Shown here in pieces: positions 1 through 12,414 of a stretch of DNA of 64,000 nucleotides. A program made the position numbers and the translations under genes. Every line of letters starts with the position of its first letter. Position 1 is the first letter of the stretch. This stretch comes from Epiperipatus broadwayi (taxonomy: Eukaryota; Onychophora; Udeonychophora; Euonychophora; Peripatidae), in the NCBI GenBank assembly GCA_028023455.1, contig JAQFVV010000205.1:436001-500000 (forward strand), in the 5' to 3' direction. A model generated the notes under the pieces. That model was not told the DNA's origin. It worked only from the letters and a program-made list of their open reading frames with translations, and did no database searches.

Positions 1-149
1 TCATTGCAGGCCAGAGTAATCAATGAATGCAGAAAGGTTAATGCCACTGATGGAACATGAATTGAAAGCATTATTGTGTTCATTTTATAGTTAGCTAATA
101 AGATAAAAAGTGACTGTTGAAGGGTTTCATTAGAGATCTAGATGCAGTA

Positions 150-246
150 TTTTCAGAACAAAGGTTCCTCACCAATGAAAGCCACAAGCTATAAATTAAT
201 CTGGAGATATTGGATGAGTAGGCACTAGATGGGGATTTTATGCATA
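150..246 (+). repeat. Family B foldback repeat fragment
   Basis: The stretch around 'cctcaccaatgaaagcc' and 'tctggagatattggatgag' matches the inner arm of copies at 12.9, 44.6 and 58.2 kb by eye. It is a short diverged remnant on the plus strand, with no coding capacity. Confidence 0.5.
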
Positions 247-870
247 AACCTTCCTGTATCCATTTATTTACTCTGGCTTGCACTGAGTGGTGCTACTGTA
301 TAAAGAGTTTTGCCTCCGTGTAAAAATTAAAATACTTTAGTTATTGATAAGGATTTCTGATATTGCAAGAATGCCATAAATGTGAATATTCTAAATTATT
401 ATACCCTTGAATTAAAAATTTAATCAATATAACAATAAATACAATAAACCAGATAGTAAAGAAATGTACTTGAGGAAAATTATTACATCCACAAGTTTAA
501 TATTATAAATATTAGACAAAAATATTGAATCCTATTAAACTAAAATTGTAAATATAATATATAAAGATGTGGACATATATTAATGTAATACAAGGCTAAT
601 GTTTTAGACCACCATTAAAAAATGTGAACACAATGAACAAAATTGAAAAAGAAAGACCATTTGGTGAAGCATATAAGAACCTTTGACAACTAAAACCTAA
701 CCAACTTGATTAAAATTAAACATGATGATTGAAAAGACAAGCAGTGTAAAAAAACTCATAAGGATCGATAGTAATATAACATTCATTATCAACTTACTAA
801 ATAGCATTTTACCAATAATTTACTTAAATGGAAAATTAAACAAGAATTTGGAGCCTATACATATGTTTTT
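247..870. other. AT-rich stretch, nothing recognised
   Basis: No protein-like frame, tRNA-like box or shared repeat is visible. A short (AT)n run at about 873-891 leads into the LINE remnant. Confidence 0.5.
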
Positions 871-894
871 CAATATATATATATATATATAAAC

Positions 895-2940
895 ATGTTT
901 TTGAATGACATTTATCCTACAGATGGACATGGCATAATGGAGTTTGACATAAAGAATTGCTTAGCAGCCCTTCCTGAACACATACGTCCGGCTATGAATG
1001 TCATACCCAAGTTTATGCTTTTCAATCTTAGCAACATTGTGATTCCTATCATAATGGGAATGATAGAACACCTTTCAACACAAAAAAAGAGTATTTCCTA
1101 ACCTTTATCCTATCATAATGGTGCCGTTCCAGAAGAAAAATAAGGGTCCCACCTCCATCAACAGCATTAGACTGATTTCAATGACCCATATCTTATTCAA
1201 AATCATAGAAGAAGTCATTAGAGAGAAATTGAGTTCAAAATAATTCATAACATTTCAAAGAATCAGTATGGTAAAAGGGCTCATCAATTCTTATTACCAT
1301 GACAGAAGTTAAATTACTCCTCGATTATGTCAGATCTAATAGGCTATCAAAACCGATTGCAGTCCAGATTGACATAGCTGAGGCTTTTGACACAGTAAAT
1401 CCCAACATCCTGCTTGAACTTCTAGGAAAATTCAACATTCCTTTGAAGATCATACAAATACTAGATAACCTATTATATAACAGACTCATTTACCTAACAC
1501 TTAGTGGAACCTTCACAAGTGGTTTCATGCCTAAGCATTCCATACCTCAAGGGTCTCCGATTAGTGTGTTGCTATTTTCATGTTACATAGACCCTCTTAA
1601 AGTCTATAAAAAATTACCTCCCAGAATTTGTATAGCAAGAATCAAGAAATCCATAACCTACATTGCATATATGGATGATGTCATCATATTCCTCCCATCA
1701 CATAAGTACCTTAAACCACTTTATCTTTTATTTGACAAATTTTCTGGTTCATCTCAACTTCACATTAACCATAGCAAGTCCTCTACATGGTGAATATTAA
1801 ATGGGAAGAGAATCCATTCCAAATTTCTTGCTGAGCCCCAAAATTTCTTGGGGTTCCCTATATATGTCTCAACTCACCATGGCCAAAAATATTCAGAATA
1901 CCATCATTGAACAAGCCAACCACCTTACACAGGGGCTTTTGAAGGTCTATTATTCTCTGCAGGGCAAGGTGTCTCTGTTGGATATGAAAATAATGGCCAA
2001 GATTGCCTACTATCTTCCATTCATTACCATCACCAAGACATTCCTATTCAGAGTTTACAGGCTGTGTGCGCGACTGTTTTGGAAGAGTCATACTTCTTCC
2101 ATCAGCACAGCAAAAATGCATTTTCATAGGAAACTGAATGGAATGTCCCCATTCTGGAAATTTTCTATCAAAAAGCACACACAGTGATAGTTAACCTGAC
2201 ATAAAAATATAGCAGCATCCTCACAACAGAACCAATATCTTCCACCGATATGCCTCTTCCTGAGAAGACCTCTTGGATAGACCAAATCCTCTCCCATCTT
2301 TATAAATTCTATGGCAACTCCTCCAAATGCTTTCACACCAAAATCTCCATTTGGACGACTAACTCCCAACTTTCACAATTAAGACCGAGGTTTGGAATCA
2401 CAAATCATAAAATCACTTTTCAAGTTATTGATGGAGTCAAAATTCCTAGATTTTTTAATCAAAGCTAACTTGAACTCAATTCCAACAAACTATTTCATTC
2501 ATTACAGAAGATTTCTAAAAAAACATAGATCCTTCCTGTCCTATATGTAACAGAAGGAAGAAACATTCAAGCATACGATTCTATCCTGCACAGATTTAAC
2601 ATGAGTAAGGCTAATGATAGCCCAAAATACCTCAATGGACTGTTATAGGATTTATCTATAAAGGATTGCATAAAGGACTGACACTTCCCTCACATAAGAA
2701 TGTCAACCTTTATTACATACTCACCGTGGATAACTAGATGCAAGATCACTTTCAATATCCTGCCGCCAAATGCAATATTTATCAGTACCCTTAAGAAGAT
2801 TAAAACAAAAGATGACATTCTATCAACAAAATTCTTTATGAGAAAACTTGGAGTCTTTTCAAAATCTACAGCATCCAAACATCCTTACAATCTCTCGTGG
2901 AATGAACTGAACCATTGTCTTCAAACCTCATAGAGAATAG
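895..2940 (+). pseudogene. Decayed L1/Tx1-like non-LTR retrotransposon (reverse transcriptase to 3' end)
   Basis: This is a broken LINE ORF2 read in several frames. In order: a weak upstream segment (895-1101); a reverse-transcriptase finger segment near 1110-1230 with the 'INSIRLISMTHILFKIIEE' pattern, equivalent to the usual RPISLTN..YKI block; the palm with AVQIDIAEAFDTV (about 1359-1397), IPQGSPIS (about 1540-1565) and YMDD (1668-1679); a thumb-like segment (1801-2187); a zinc-knuckle CPIC...H....C pattern split by a frameshift (about 2534-2592); and C-terminal segments to 2933. An in-frame stop lies just upstream of 1299 and frames change repeatedly. YMDD with the following GL..YY.L and KVSLLDMK segments resembles L1/Tx1-clade elements; the clade call is by pattern only. 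The endonuclease is not seen, so the copy is probably 5'-truncated. Confidence 0.75.
1299..1793 (+). pseudogene. Reverse transcriptase palm segment of the L1/Tx1-like element
   Basis: This is the longest open stretch (164 codons) of the 0.9-2.9 kb LINE. Catalytic aspartates appear intact: D at about residue 24 (QIDIAEAF, motif A) and the DD of YMDD at residues 126-127 (motif C). The PQGSPIS motif B is at about residues 83-89. It is bounded by a stop at 1791-1793 and a stop upstream of the first Met, so it is a fragment of a once-continuous ORF2. Intact catalytic residues in a broken ORF suggest decay began after insertion. Making RT alone would not support retrotransposition, since no endonuclease is encoded. 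Confidence 0.75.
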
Positions 2941-3605
2941 AGATCATGTTATTAAAGCAGTTGATCCCCTTTGAATAAGAAAATTCCAATGGACCTATTT
3001 TCAAAATGTACTACCTAATTCACACTCTAATAATAAAGTTTATTTGAAATGTATATCATATGCCATATATAAATTTAAAAAGACAAGTAAAAATATTACG
3101 TTTGTATTTGCATAATGCAATGGTCTTGGCTCACTTTAAAAATAGCTAGATCAATAAGAATTGATATAATATTTAATAACTAACTAACTAGGGAAACTTA
3201 AAAATGATCAAAATGAATATTTTAACAGATAAGTAAGCTATCTCCCACAAAAATTTATTGAAGAAATTTGGATAAGCATTGGTCTTTTTTTAAAGTAAGA
3301 TATGAAAATAAGATTCTATTAAATTAAGAATAATGATCAAAAAATTAAACATCTTATACGAATTTGAATGATAAAAGATAAATGAAAATTAAAAATGAAA
3401 TATTGTAATGTGGAAATCAAATCTTGTGTGCGTGCATGCGTAGACAAAAGTAAATAATGTATTCTTTTGCTAATAAACGTATTATTTAAAATAAATCAAT
3501 ATAAAAAAGGATGTGATGTGATGTATTATGGCTTCTCCTTAAACGAAGTCAAAAATATCTCAGCAATTATGCCCAGATAAAACTGCTAGCCACTTTATTT
3601 TATAT
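2941..3605. other. AT-rich stretch, nothing recognised
   Basis: No coding pattern seen. It lies between the plus-strand LINE 3' end and the tail side of the minus-strand LINE fragment, so it may contain both 3' UTRs. Confidence 0.45.
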
Positions 3606-3619
3606 TCCCCATTCTAAGT

Positions 3620-4324
3620 TTACCCATAATCTGCTCTATCCCATTTCCACAACATAATCTTTGTCAACTCTATAACCTTTATATCTAAATCCCCCTTATC
3701 TTTTCCCAAACCCAGCATAAAAAACAATAATTCACTTTCTGTATAATCAATCTTTTCATATTTATTTTTCCATAACTTCAGTATATGTACCCTTTCTGTT
3801 TTCAACCATTTACATTCAATTAACAAATGCCTAATATTTTCTATTCCTTCCTTACATAATTTACAAAATAAATCACCCATATTTTTTCATTTACACGTAT
3901 ATTCTTTTGTAGCTAAAGATCCCGTTCGAGCCTTAAACAATAAACTACTTTCCTTACTATTATCATATATTAACTCACATCTAATATTCTGTTTATTTCT
4001 ATATATATTTAAACTCTTTTTACTCTCCATACTATTTCTCCATCTCTCTAACTCCCTATTCTTTATTAATAAATCTATTCTTTTAGCCCATTCCTTACTA
4101 CTATAACGCTCAACAATCCTCTTAACACAATCAACCCATCTTTTGTACAAATATACTGATATAAATTCTTTATCCAAATCTTTTGCATACCGCACTACCT
4201 TTCTCACCCATCTTGTTACCTGCCCTTTACTCATAACCCAATTAAATACTATTTTAGCTATTCTTTTATTATCCATAAACTGCAATCTATCAAACATTTT
4301 CATTTTACTTTTTGCATCTCTCAT
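3620..4324 (-). pseudogene. Non-LTR retrotransposon C-terminal fragment with zinc knuckle
   Basis: Two frames on the minus strand, 4324-3887 (145 codons) and 3880-3620 (86 codons), lie in the same reading frame and are separated only by a TGA at 3887-3889. They form one protein tail: a basic, aromatic-rich segment (NWVMSKGQVTRWVRKVVRYAK), then RTGSLATKEYTCK, the stop, and CKLCKEGIENIRHLLIEC. The last is a C-X2-C-X8-H-X4-C knuckle of the kind that ends many LINE ORF2 proteins. The stop falls where such proteins usually have Trp, so a TGG-to-TGA transition is the simple explanation. No RT domain is present upstream, so the copy is 5'-truncated. The clade cannot be fixed from this fragment; R1/Jockey-superfamily-like is a guess. 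Confidence 0.7.
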
Positions 4325-4329
4325 ATGAT

Positions 4330-5075
4330 ATGAAAACTGCCATCTGTCGAATAATTCAGAAGCAAGAAAATTTCCAGTCTGCTAAAATTTAATTTTCAAG
4401 AACAAATGAAAGATAAAGTGAAGTGACGATTTCTATTGTCAAATGCTGTAATTTTAGCTGATATATATAAAAGGTCACATGATTAATTTGTATATTTTCT
4501 TTTTATGTAGAAATTAAATTGATTCTTAAGCTATAAAAATTTCCCACATATCTTTGTAAGAACAGAAATTAAATTCTAAAACTAATTTATTTTCACTAAC
4601 AAATAAAACTGATAAATTTCTCAAGGCAGTGGTTTCCAATGTCAGATTGCTAAATTATTACATCAGTCAAGATTATAAAAAAAAAAAAAAACGTGGTCAG
4701 AGTTTAAATTCTTTATATATTTTTTTAATGAAGTTAAACTAATTCTTAAACTGTATACAAATCAACAACATTCTACATGATTGATTCTATACTAAAAATT
4801 TACAGTGAAGTTGTGAAATGTAGTATATTATTGTTTGAAGCTCCCTTATATTTTATTGTACATTATGTATAATAACTCATATTTTGTTATTAAGCTATCT
4901 TATAATAGCATGTATATTGTTTACTGAACTACAAATCTACAGTATTTTTCAACATACATATATATAATACAGATAAAAATTTTATGTTTATATTAGGCAT
5001 ATATTCAATATTTAAAAAATAATGATGTAGTTATTTATAATAAATTGAGAGTTCATTTTCATACATATATACTCA
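4330..5075. other. AT-rich stretch, nothing recognised
   Basis: Contains an A-run near 4678-4692 but no coding or shared repeat pattern that I can see. Confidence 0.45.
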
Positions 5076-5076
5076 A

Positions 5077-5416
5077 AGAAGTATAGAGAGATGCATGCTG
5101 GAAGTGACAAGAAGGAATCGAAAATGCAATATATGGGTAAGAGAACAAACAGGTATTATTGATCTCATTAAAAAAATTAAAGACATGCGGAGTTGGGCTG
5201 GACATATTGCTAGATGAGATGATAACAGATGGACAATTGAAATGTTGAACTGGATTCCAAGAAATTGTAAAAGACCCAGAAAGAGACCACATGTGGGGTG
5301 GATGGATGAAATAAGAAAGTGTGCAGGAGTGATGTCGAGAAGAAAAGCTAAAGATCAGAGAAGATGGATTGAACTTGGAAAGACTTTCATCCTGCAGTGG
5401 ATTGATAAAGGTTGAT
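5077..5416 (+). pseudogene. RTE-type LINE 3' fragment (ORF2 C-terminus)
   Basis: Plus-strand translation gives ERCMLEVTRRNRK, WVREQTGIIDLIKKIK, SWAGHIAR, NRWTIEMLNWIPRNCKRP, HVGWMDEIRKCAG and ELGKTFILQWIDKG. This is the same C-terminal tail as the fuller RTE copies at 21.5 and 23 kb. One TGA interrupts it after HIAR, where the other copies have an Arg codon. The copy lacks RT and endonuclease and is strongly 5'-truncated, as is usual for RTE insertions. The natural TGA stop at about 5413 follows WIDKG. Confidence 0.85.
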
Positions 5417-5419
5417 GCT

Positions 5420-5860
5420 GCTGCTACTGGAAATACATTCACTCACTTAAAATAAAAATAATAAACTACTTCCTATACTGTATGATTTTTTAAAAACAAA
5501 ATGAATAATAAAGTATCCAGTTTTATCATGATTAATCACACTTCTTTTTTTCAATAATTTTTGCTCTACGAAAACAATAGCAGCCTCATTATCAATAGAC
5601 TTTGGTTTTTCTAATTGTTTTAATGCTTTTAAGTTTGTATTAACTTTAGAATCTTTAAAGACCTCTCTATTTATCATTTACCCATTTCATGTTCCTAATT
5701 AAGCTTTTAAACTTTAAACTTTCTGATGCTATGCAAGAATATTTTATAGTTTTTTTCCTGTCATTACTAAATCAATATCTTTCATTTTATTTCTTAAAAA
5801 GTCCATTTAATGAATTTTCTTAAATTTAAGAAATATGCTTAGAAAATTGTTATTAAACCA
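5420..5860. other. AT-rich stretch, no recognised feature
   Basis: A 76-codon minus-strand open frame (5677-5447) exists here but resembles nothing I recognise. Frames of that length occur by chance in such sequence. Confidence 0.4.
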
Positions 5861-5864
5861 AAAA

Positions 5865-6350
5865 ATATCACATGACTTTAATTTACTCAACATTGTTTTA
5901 ACAGCATCAATTGTTTTCATCATAGGTTGTCCACTTACTGTATACCTTAATAAATAATAAATGCAGTTGATAGTGCATAATAAATCCCTATTTGGCACTG
6001 ACATATCCAATATTCCCAGGCTAGTTGAAAGCTTACAGCATTCATCAGTGATGAGTTTTGGATCTTGAATCAGTTTATGGATTTTTAGAATCTAATGCAT
6101 ATTTCTCTGTTACATTGTCAAGCTATCAGACACATTTGAAAAGCATATAAATGTTTTTGATCTAAGTACCTGTAACACCTTTGGTTATTAAAAAATTAAG
6201 AATACCATAATACAAATTAAACTGGTCCAGAAACTGACCCAAGATTCAAAGCTCCTCATTGATGCAAGCCACATGCTTGAAACTACCTTGGGGATCAATA
6301 TTTACTAAAGCTTACTTCAAGTGATGTAGATGTGGAGAAAGAAAAAAAAA
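5865..6350. repeat. Family B foldback repeat, two opposed arms
   Basis: The left arm (about 5865-6120) carries 'atcacatgactttaattta' and 'attcatcagtgatgag', the minus orientation of the family. The right arm (about 6225-6340) carries 'aaagctcctcattgatgc' and 'cttggggatcaata' in plus orientation. The arm order matches the better copies at 12.4-13.2 and 57.4-58.4 kb. Diverged and partly deleted. Confidence 0.55.
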
Positions 6351-6592
6351 GCATATTGCTGAAAATATTTTATTACATGAAATACTGTAACACATCAAAA
6401 TTTGGAAGGCTTTAAAACATCAAAGAATAAAATATAGATGTTCATAACATAATCTGAGGAAATGTTATTAATAAATATGACCACATATAATGCTTCAAGA
6501 CAAAAAAATGGTCCCTCCATATCATGAAATTTATTAAATTTATCAATTTTAATTATTTATTTTTGTTTATTTGGAGTGGGTTAGCATATGTT

Positions 6593-7075
6593 GGTACAAA
6601 ATATCATCATCATCATTTTCAACCATCATCGATTCATTGTAGGAGATCTTTCCAAGTTCAATTCATCTTTTTTGATCTCTAGTCTGTCTTCTCCACACCA
6701 CCCCTGCACATTTCTTTATGTGGTTTCTTTCTGGGTCTTTTACAATCTCTTGGAATTCAGTTTAAGATTTCAACTGTCCATCTATTATCATCTCTTTTAG
6801 CAATATGTTCATCCCAGCCTGACTTCAGTCTTTTAATTATTTCAGTGATGTGTGTAATATCTGTTTGTTCTTTCACCCATGTATTTGATTTTTGATCTCT
6901 TCCTGTTACTCCTAACATGCATATCTCTATACTTCATTAAGTAGTCTGAACTTTGTGTTGCTCTTCTGTTAAGTGTCCAAGTCTCAAATCCATAAGTAAG
7001 AACTGGTAACACATTTATTAAAAACCTTTTATTTAAACATATATTGTGACTTAACTGCATTTTCAATAACAAGTT
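6593..7075 (-). pseudogene. RTE-type LINE 3' fragment with ATC/GAT tail
   Basis: The minus strand encodes the RTE C-terminal tail in broken frames. VLPVLTYGFETWTLNRRATQ is clear at about 7020-6950, followed by pieces equivalent to the tail of the 21.5 kb copy. The 3' end is an (ATC)n run on the plus strand at 6601-6615, i.e. the (GAT)n tail seen on all RTE copies here. Several indels disrupt the frame (for example KYRDMHVRSNRKRSKI is out of frame with the intact copies). Confidence 0.8.
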
Positions 7076-7079
7076 AATC

Positions 7080-7384
7080 ATATAAATTTTATAGTGACAG
7101 CTTTTTTAAAATGTCAGATTGATAAATTATTATACCAGCTAAGATTTAAAACGTATGATTAGATTAAGACCTGTAAAATCTTTTATAAAGAAACTAAGAT
7201 TATTTATAAGTTGTGTAAAATATCAATTTTTTGTATAGTTATTTTAAAAAAACAAAAATTACCAATTTTCTGCCTTAAAAATTAACTTAAAAATTGACAA
7301 AATGCATTTACTGTTTTAGTATCTGCTCAATATTATGTTAGCCATCTAAATTAATACACTATACAGGCTTAAACCTGCACATAT
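7080..7384. other. AT-rich stretch, nothing recognised
   Basis: Only simple AT-rich sequence between an RTE fragment and a SINE-like copy. Confidence 0.4.
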
Positions 7385-7548
7385 ATGTAATGTATGCAGG
7401 ATTCAAACAGACTTTCACACAATCCTCAACTCTCCATGCCATCTCATATTACTGATCCACCTGATCACACACATGTTGAAAAGATAAATAATCACCAATA
7501 TACGAATGTCATGCTAAACCAGCACTCATCAGTTGATCCATATTATCA

Positions 7549-7581
<33 letters not shown>

Positions 7582-7600
7582 ATCAGTGATCAGATCTTAA
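7385..7600 (-). repeat. Family A tRNA-related SINE-like repeat
   Basis: Minus-oriented copy. On the plus strand it reads 'gcaggattcaaacagactttc', 'tattactgatccacctgatc' and 'acatgttgaaaagataaat', the complement of the family seen at 11.5, 41.5 and 55 kb. In element orientation the 3' half has an internal-promoter-like GAGTTCGAATYC box B in better copies. It ends at a (CA)n(TA)n run at about 7551-7580. Confidence 0.65.
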
Positions 7601-10600
7601 CACAAAGCTGAGCACTAATTATATATTGTGCCATTACAATTTAGTCATTAGCTAAATTTATAGTAATGTGCGTGTAAGAAAATGTAAAACAAAAATCATC
7701 ATCACATTTTTATCTAAAAATGAAGCTGTAGGGCACCCAAGTTTTAAAGCCTACAAGATCAAGTTCTAAAAGCTTTAGACAGAAAGAGAGTAGGTCAACA
7801 ATTTTATTTTTTATTTGTTTGTGTGTTGATAGAAAGGTAATACACACATTTAAACTATTCAATATTTAATTTTTCTGTTAAAAAGCAAAGCTATAACACA
7901 TATGTCTAGGCAGTGTGTGTTATAAAAGCTATTTAGTTAGCCACTTTTAAATTTCAGATATTAAACTTTCTTTAAAAATAACTTATGCTTGATCAATTTT
8001 AATATCTTATTCTATACTTCTATTTTTGCTTTTCTATAATTGTAATTGGAATTTAAAAGCTAAGGATTTAATTTTAAATATTAGGGTTATAATTTCTAAA
8101 CTAGCATTCATATTATTTTGATGGACAGTTTATGAATGATTTGAAATGATAAAAGTATGTGTGTACATTCCATACAGAAATTTACATTTATTATATATTG
8201 AAAGGAAGAAGGGTTAAATCTGTCAAATTATTTTTTTTTTACAATTTTGTGTTAAGGGAGAAAATCTGTTGAATCAGATATATATTTTTGTAGCAATTTT
8301 GTTTTTGTAAATGATTGATGTCATTTTGGAGTTTAAGCTTGGTGGGAACTCTAATTTTGAAATTGTCTCATCTTAAGATCAAAAGAAAGAAGTTCCAATT
8401 TAGATATTACAGATATACATGAGGAAAAGGGATTAAGACTATTTTTTTCTTTAAGACAAAAGTTTGTCTGAAAACCAGGTGTGTGATTTTTTTTTTAATG
8501 TTCCTAAAAAAGATTGCACTTTCCAACTAAAAACGAATTGCTCAAAAATAGCAAGTCACACTATCACTCTAATTGGGTGAGTTGACTCAAAAATCGGATA
8601 TAAAAGCAGTCTGGAAAATCGGTTGAGGGATTATTATTATAACATTGGTGATAGAGAGACTTTTTAAAAATTATTGAAACTAAAGCAGACAAACATTTTT
8701 AATTCTGCTAGATAACCTTTTTTTAAAATCATTTTTTTATATCAAGTTTTGAATGTTGAAAATATAAGGATGGTGGGGTAAGAAAAATTAATATATTTTC
8801 CATCTGTCTACCAGACCATCCAACTAGCACATCATATAGGAAAGAAAAGATATCTTGTCTGAAAAATAATATTCTACACCTTTCAACTGACCGAGAGAAA
8901 TAAGATGTTTTTAAACAGAAAGAAGAAAACATTCACCTGCATTTAAAATCAGAAGAAAAGAGTAATATACTGATAAATATTAAATCATCAAGTCCAATTA
9001 ATTGTTCCAGTAACTGAGTTTAAACCCAGAAAATTTATAAACGTGAAAACAACTGCTGTACTTCATCCACTAAAAGAATCATGCTTGACAGGAAGAGAAG
9101 AAAAATTAATATAATGATTTCCAAATTGTCCACTAAAGCAAATAACTTCAATAGGATCATCATCATCAAACAATTATACACCTCAAGAAAGAGATTGTTC
9201 CAACGTAAATGGTAGCTGCAGAAATATAGACATTATACAAGATAAGTTTGAGCCCTTGGAAGTTCACCACAAAACAAAGGATCGGTAATATGACTTTTTA
9301 TATCTATTTTCTTTATGATATCAGAGTCTTAATAAACTTTTAGCAATAAAGTGGTATATTTTATTTAAAGAACTTTTAAAGACTATTCAGATCGATTAAA
9401 ACCAATAATTTCTTACTAATAATAACCTTGAGCTTCATAAATGATTTTGAATGTATCAAAATTATTTGTTTATTAATTTACAGTTATGAAATATTAATGT
9501 GTAAAATAATTTTTTGTATTATTATTTTGGTTTTAAATAATATTTTGGTTTTTACGGGGTAAACACACACATACATAATAATATTTTATCTGTGTATAAT
9601 TGCGAGTGAATGTGAAGGAAGAAGCAGTATTAAAATATTAAATTATTTTGTTTTAAGAAAGAATAGGTTTCAGAGTGTAGAAGGGAGGGGGAGAAAATGA
9701 TTTAAAACTTGTCTCTAAAACTTGCTCTTTCCAATTCTACTAACATTTTTTTTTAACATTCTGCTTACATGTTAGATTATAAGGTATGTGTGCCAATGAG
9801 TGAATTTTTTTTTTTTATGAAATACTTTTCTTGTGGATGGAACATTTTAACAAATCGGTTACCCAATTTAATACCATATATATTTGACGGGAAAGGGGGA
9901 AGAACTTGAAATAAATTTAAAGATTGCAATATAATCAATTATTATTGTTATTATTATTCATATCAATTTTCATGTTTATCTATAAATTTTCATGTAGATA
10001 TTAGTAATGCATTAATAAATGTTAATTTGTTTTATTAAATGAGGCATATATATTTCATTAAGAGTAGTCTTTATTAAGTGTGATCATTCATCATCAAGGT
10101 GAATATTAGCTATTTAAGTTCCAATTAGATATACTAAAATTAAGCAATAATTATGAATTTCTTTATAACAATTAGGTTTTATGTTTAGGCCTAGTCCTAA
10201 AGTTGTGGTTGAAACCATTATCGTTGTCATTATCATCATCATCATGTTTTAATTAATGAGCTGTTTAAATGTTTAAAGGCCATAAATAAATATTGATTTC
10301 ATAGTATTTAGTGATTTCTGAATAATTATCATAACCATCATCCCATCATCTATTTCATGCAAGGATGAGTGAATTGCTATCCTAAATTAATCATATAAGC
10401 CATCAATAGAAAAGACTCTTGCTACAAAATATCCAAGAAATGGAATGTATAATTATTTCATTTGCATAAATTTGCATCACTCCAAGTCAATTTATTATAT
10501 TTTGTAATACGGCTATGATTATGAGGGCTTGAACCTTGAAAGCGCTTAGCCATTTAATGAATAGATATTAAAATAATATATATTTGCTTTATTTGTTTTT

Positions 10601-10779
10601 AGATTTGTGTGCTTGTGCATGTTAGCACATTTTATATATTTTGATAATCCGAGCTGGTAAAACTTATAAAAAAGAATTGAAACACATTTATTATGTTAAG
10701 CTCTAAGAAATGATTTTTGTCTAATGAATTCCACTTTGGTTTAAAGATGTTTTATGTTTACCTAAATATTAGTGCATAC
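7601..10779. other. Long AT-rich region, no recognised gene
   Basis: Contains microsatellite tracts, an (ATC)n run near 9152-9164 and near 10232-10246, and homopolymer runs. The short (ATC)n stretches at 10.2-10.4 kb followed by 'ttcatgcaaggatg' could be remnants of RTE tails ('cactgcaggatg' in good copies), but this is too diverged to call. Confidence 0.4.
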
Positions 10780-10847
10780 AGTGATATGGCTCTAAAAAGC
10801 AAAATCTTCCATTTTATTAGAAATAAAGTACCAAAAAGGGATTCAAA

Positions 10848-10930
10848 CCCGGTACATGTGAAAAGGTTATTAGATATGACTGTGTCTAGATTCAGATAAT
10901 CTAGTGGCGCCCTGCTAGACCATATTCACT
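10848..10930 (-). repeat. tRNA-derived SINE head (tRNA-Leu/Ser-like)
   Basis: On the minus strand there is an A-box-like 'tggtctagcagggcgcc', then a possible anticodon stem-loop (ctaga/tctag pairing around 'ttatctgaa'), and about 35-40 nt later a good box B, GGGTTTGAATCCC. The long spacing suits a tRNA with a large variable arm (Leu or Ser). The acceptor stem does not pair and no tRNA gene is called; it is best read as a SINE head or tRNA pseudogene. Confidence 0.5.
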
Positions 10931-10934
10931 CGGT

Positions 10935-11460
10935 ATTTGTTTAAATATGCACTTAACATCAAACCCAGAAATGAAAGTGGATAAAATCTACTGTCTGTAT
11001 ACCTGAGAAGATATTTTATTGAGTTACTAGTATACCCGAGTTATAATAGTTGTTATTAATAATTTGTTTATAATTATTGATATTGTGATATCTTGAGAAA
11101 TCGAATTATAGAAATATGTTTTATTTAATCCAATGACCCTTAATATGATTGATAACTCAGTCTGACCTTTTTGTTTAATAGCCACTACTCAGGTTAAATA
11201 ATTCTTTTCCCTTTGATATAAAATTTTATTACCATTTTTCGTTTATTAAGCCAAATATTTATATTTGAATCTTTTCTTAATTATTTAAGTTACAATGAAT
11301 TCTTTTGATCACTTTATTTATGTTACAATGGCAATGTTTGAGATAAGAATTTTGATGTTTTCATATATTTTTGGCTACAATGCCTTTGGACTCAGGTAAA
11401 AATATTTATAATGGTAATATTTTATCTTAATATCTTTCCGATCGAAATTTAAGTTACAAT
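10935..11460. other. AT-rich stretch, nothing recognised
   Basis: No coding pattern or shared repeat noticed. Confidence 0.4.
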
Positions 11461-11465
11461 ATATA

Positions 11466-11632
11466 TATATATGTGGAGATGGTAATCTGGACCAACTGAT
11501 GACTGCTGGTTTAGCACGAAATACGTTTATTGGTGATTATTTATCTTTCTAACATGTGTGTGATCAGATGGGTCAGCAATATGAGGTGGCATGTAGAGTT
11601 GAGGGTCGTGTGAAAGTCTGAGTTAGCCATTT
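11466..11632 (+). repeat. Family A tRNA-related SINE-like repeat
   Basis: Contains 'gaccaactgatgactgctgg', 'tttagcacgaaatacg', 'aacatgtgtgtgatcag' and 'cgtgtgaaagtctgag', in the same order as the 41.5 and 55.1 kb copies. Preceded by an (AT)n run, as in other copies. The box B end is truncated here. Confidence 0.65.
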
Positions 11633-11639
11633 AAGTAAT

Positions 11640-12414
11640 AACATAGCAACATCTAATACTTTTTATAATAAATTTTAATTTATCAGTAAGTATATAATTT
11701 TATATTTATTTACAATTCTAGCACCTAAAATCAAAATATTTACAATTGCTTATTAAAAATTTATTTTAAAAAACAACATGGTGACGGTTTTCATCTTAGT
11801 GCGAGATTAAATAACTAATTGATCATAGAAAGATGTCCTCGGTCAGTTGATTCATTATTTATTTTCAATTCTGTTAAAATAAAATATTAAAATGTTTAAA
11901 ATTCTTCACTGAACATTTATTTTCAAAATGTTAACAGGCAGTAATTTGGATAAGAGTTTATTTTTATGATACATCAATTTGTGAGAGGGGCTTATAAAAA
12001 TGCTTAAACTTTCATTATTAATTTTTTTTACACTTGACAAAACAAAATTTCAAACAAATATAAATTATAGGTTTTATTTAAATCAAAACATACAGGGATA
12101 GAGAAGCAACTGGGTAATAAATAGTTCAAAATAGATGATCTTATTAAACTACCCCTACATTTATGAGTCCAAAATTTGCATAAAATATTCAAAGTAATAT
12201 GGTAATTTGTTTGAAAAGAAGAAAATGTTGTACTTAGCTAACAGAGTTTCTGGGCACATAGTCTAAGCACAGAAACTTCAGATCTTGTTATTGTTGTATC
12301 CCTATTTCTGAAGATGCCCAAAATTATCTAATCAAGATTATTTTTATATAAGCAAAAGTAAAAAAAAAGATTAAAAAAAACATGAATTTTCAAATAATTA
12401 AAAACAAACAATAA
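11640..12414. other. AT-rich stretch, nothing recognised
   Basis: No gene, tRNA box or shared repeat recognised. Confidence 0.4.

Noticed and set aside
8580-8625. 'ggatataaaagcagtctgg' as a core promoter
   Set aside because: TATA-like strings are common in such AT-rich DNA and no gene follows.
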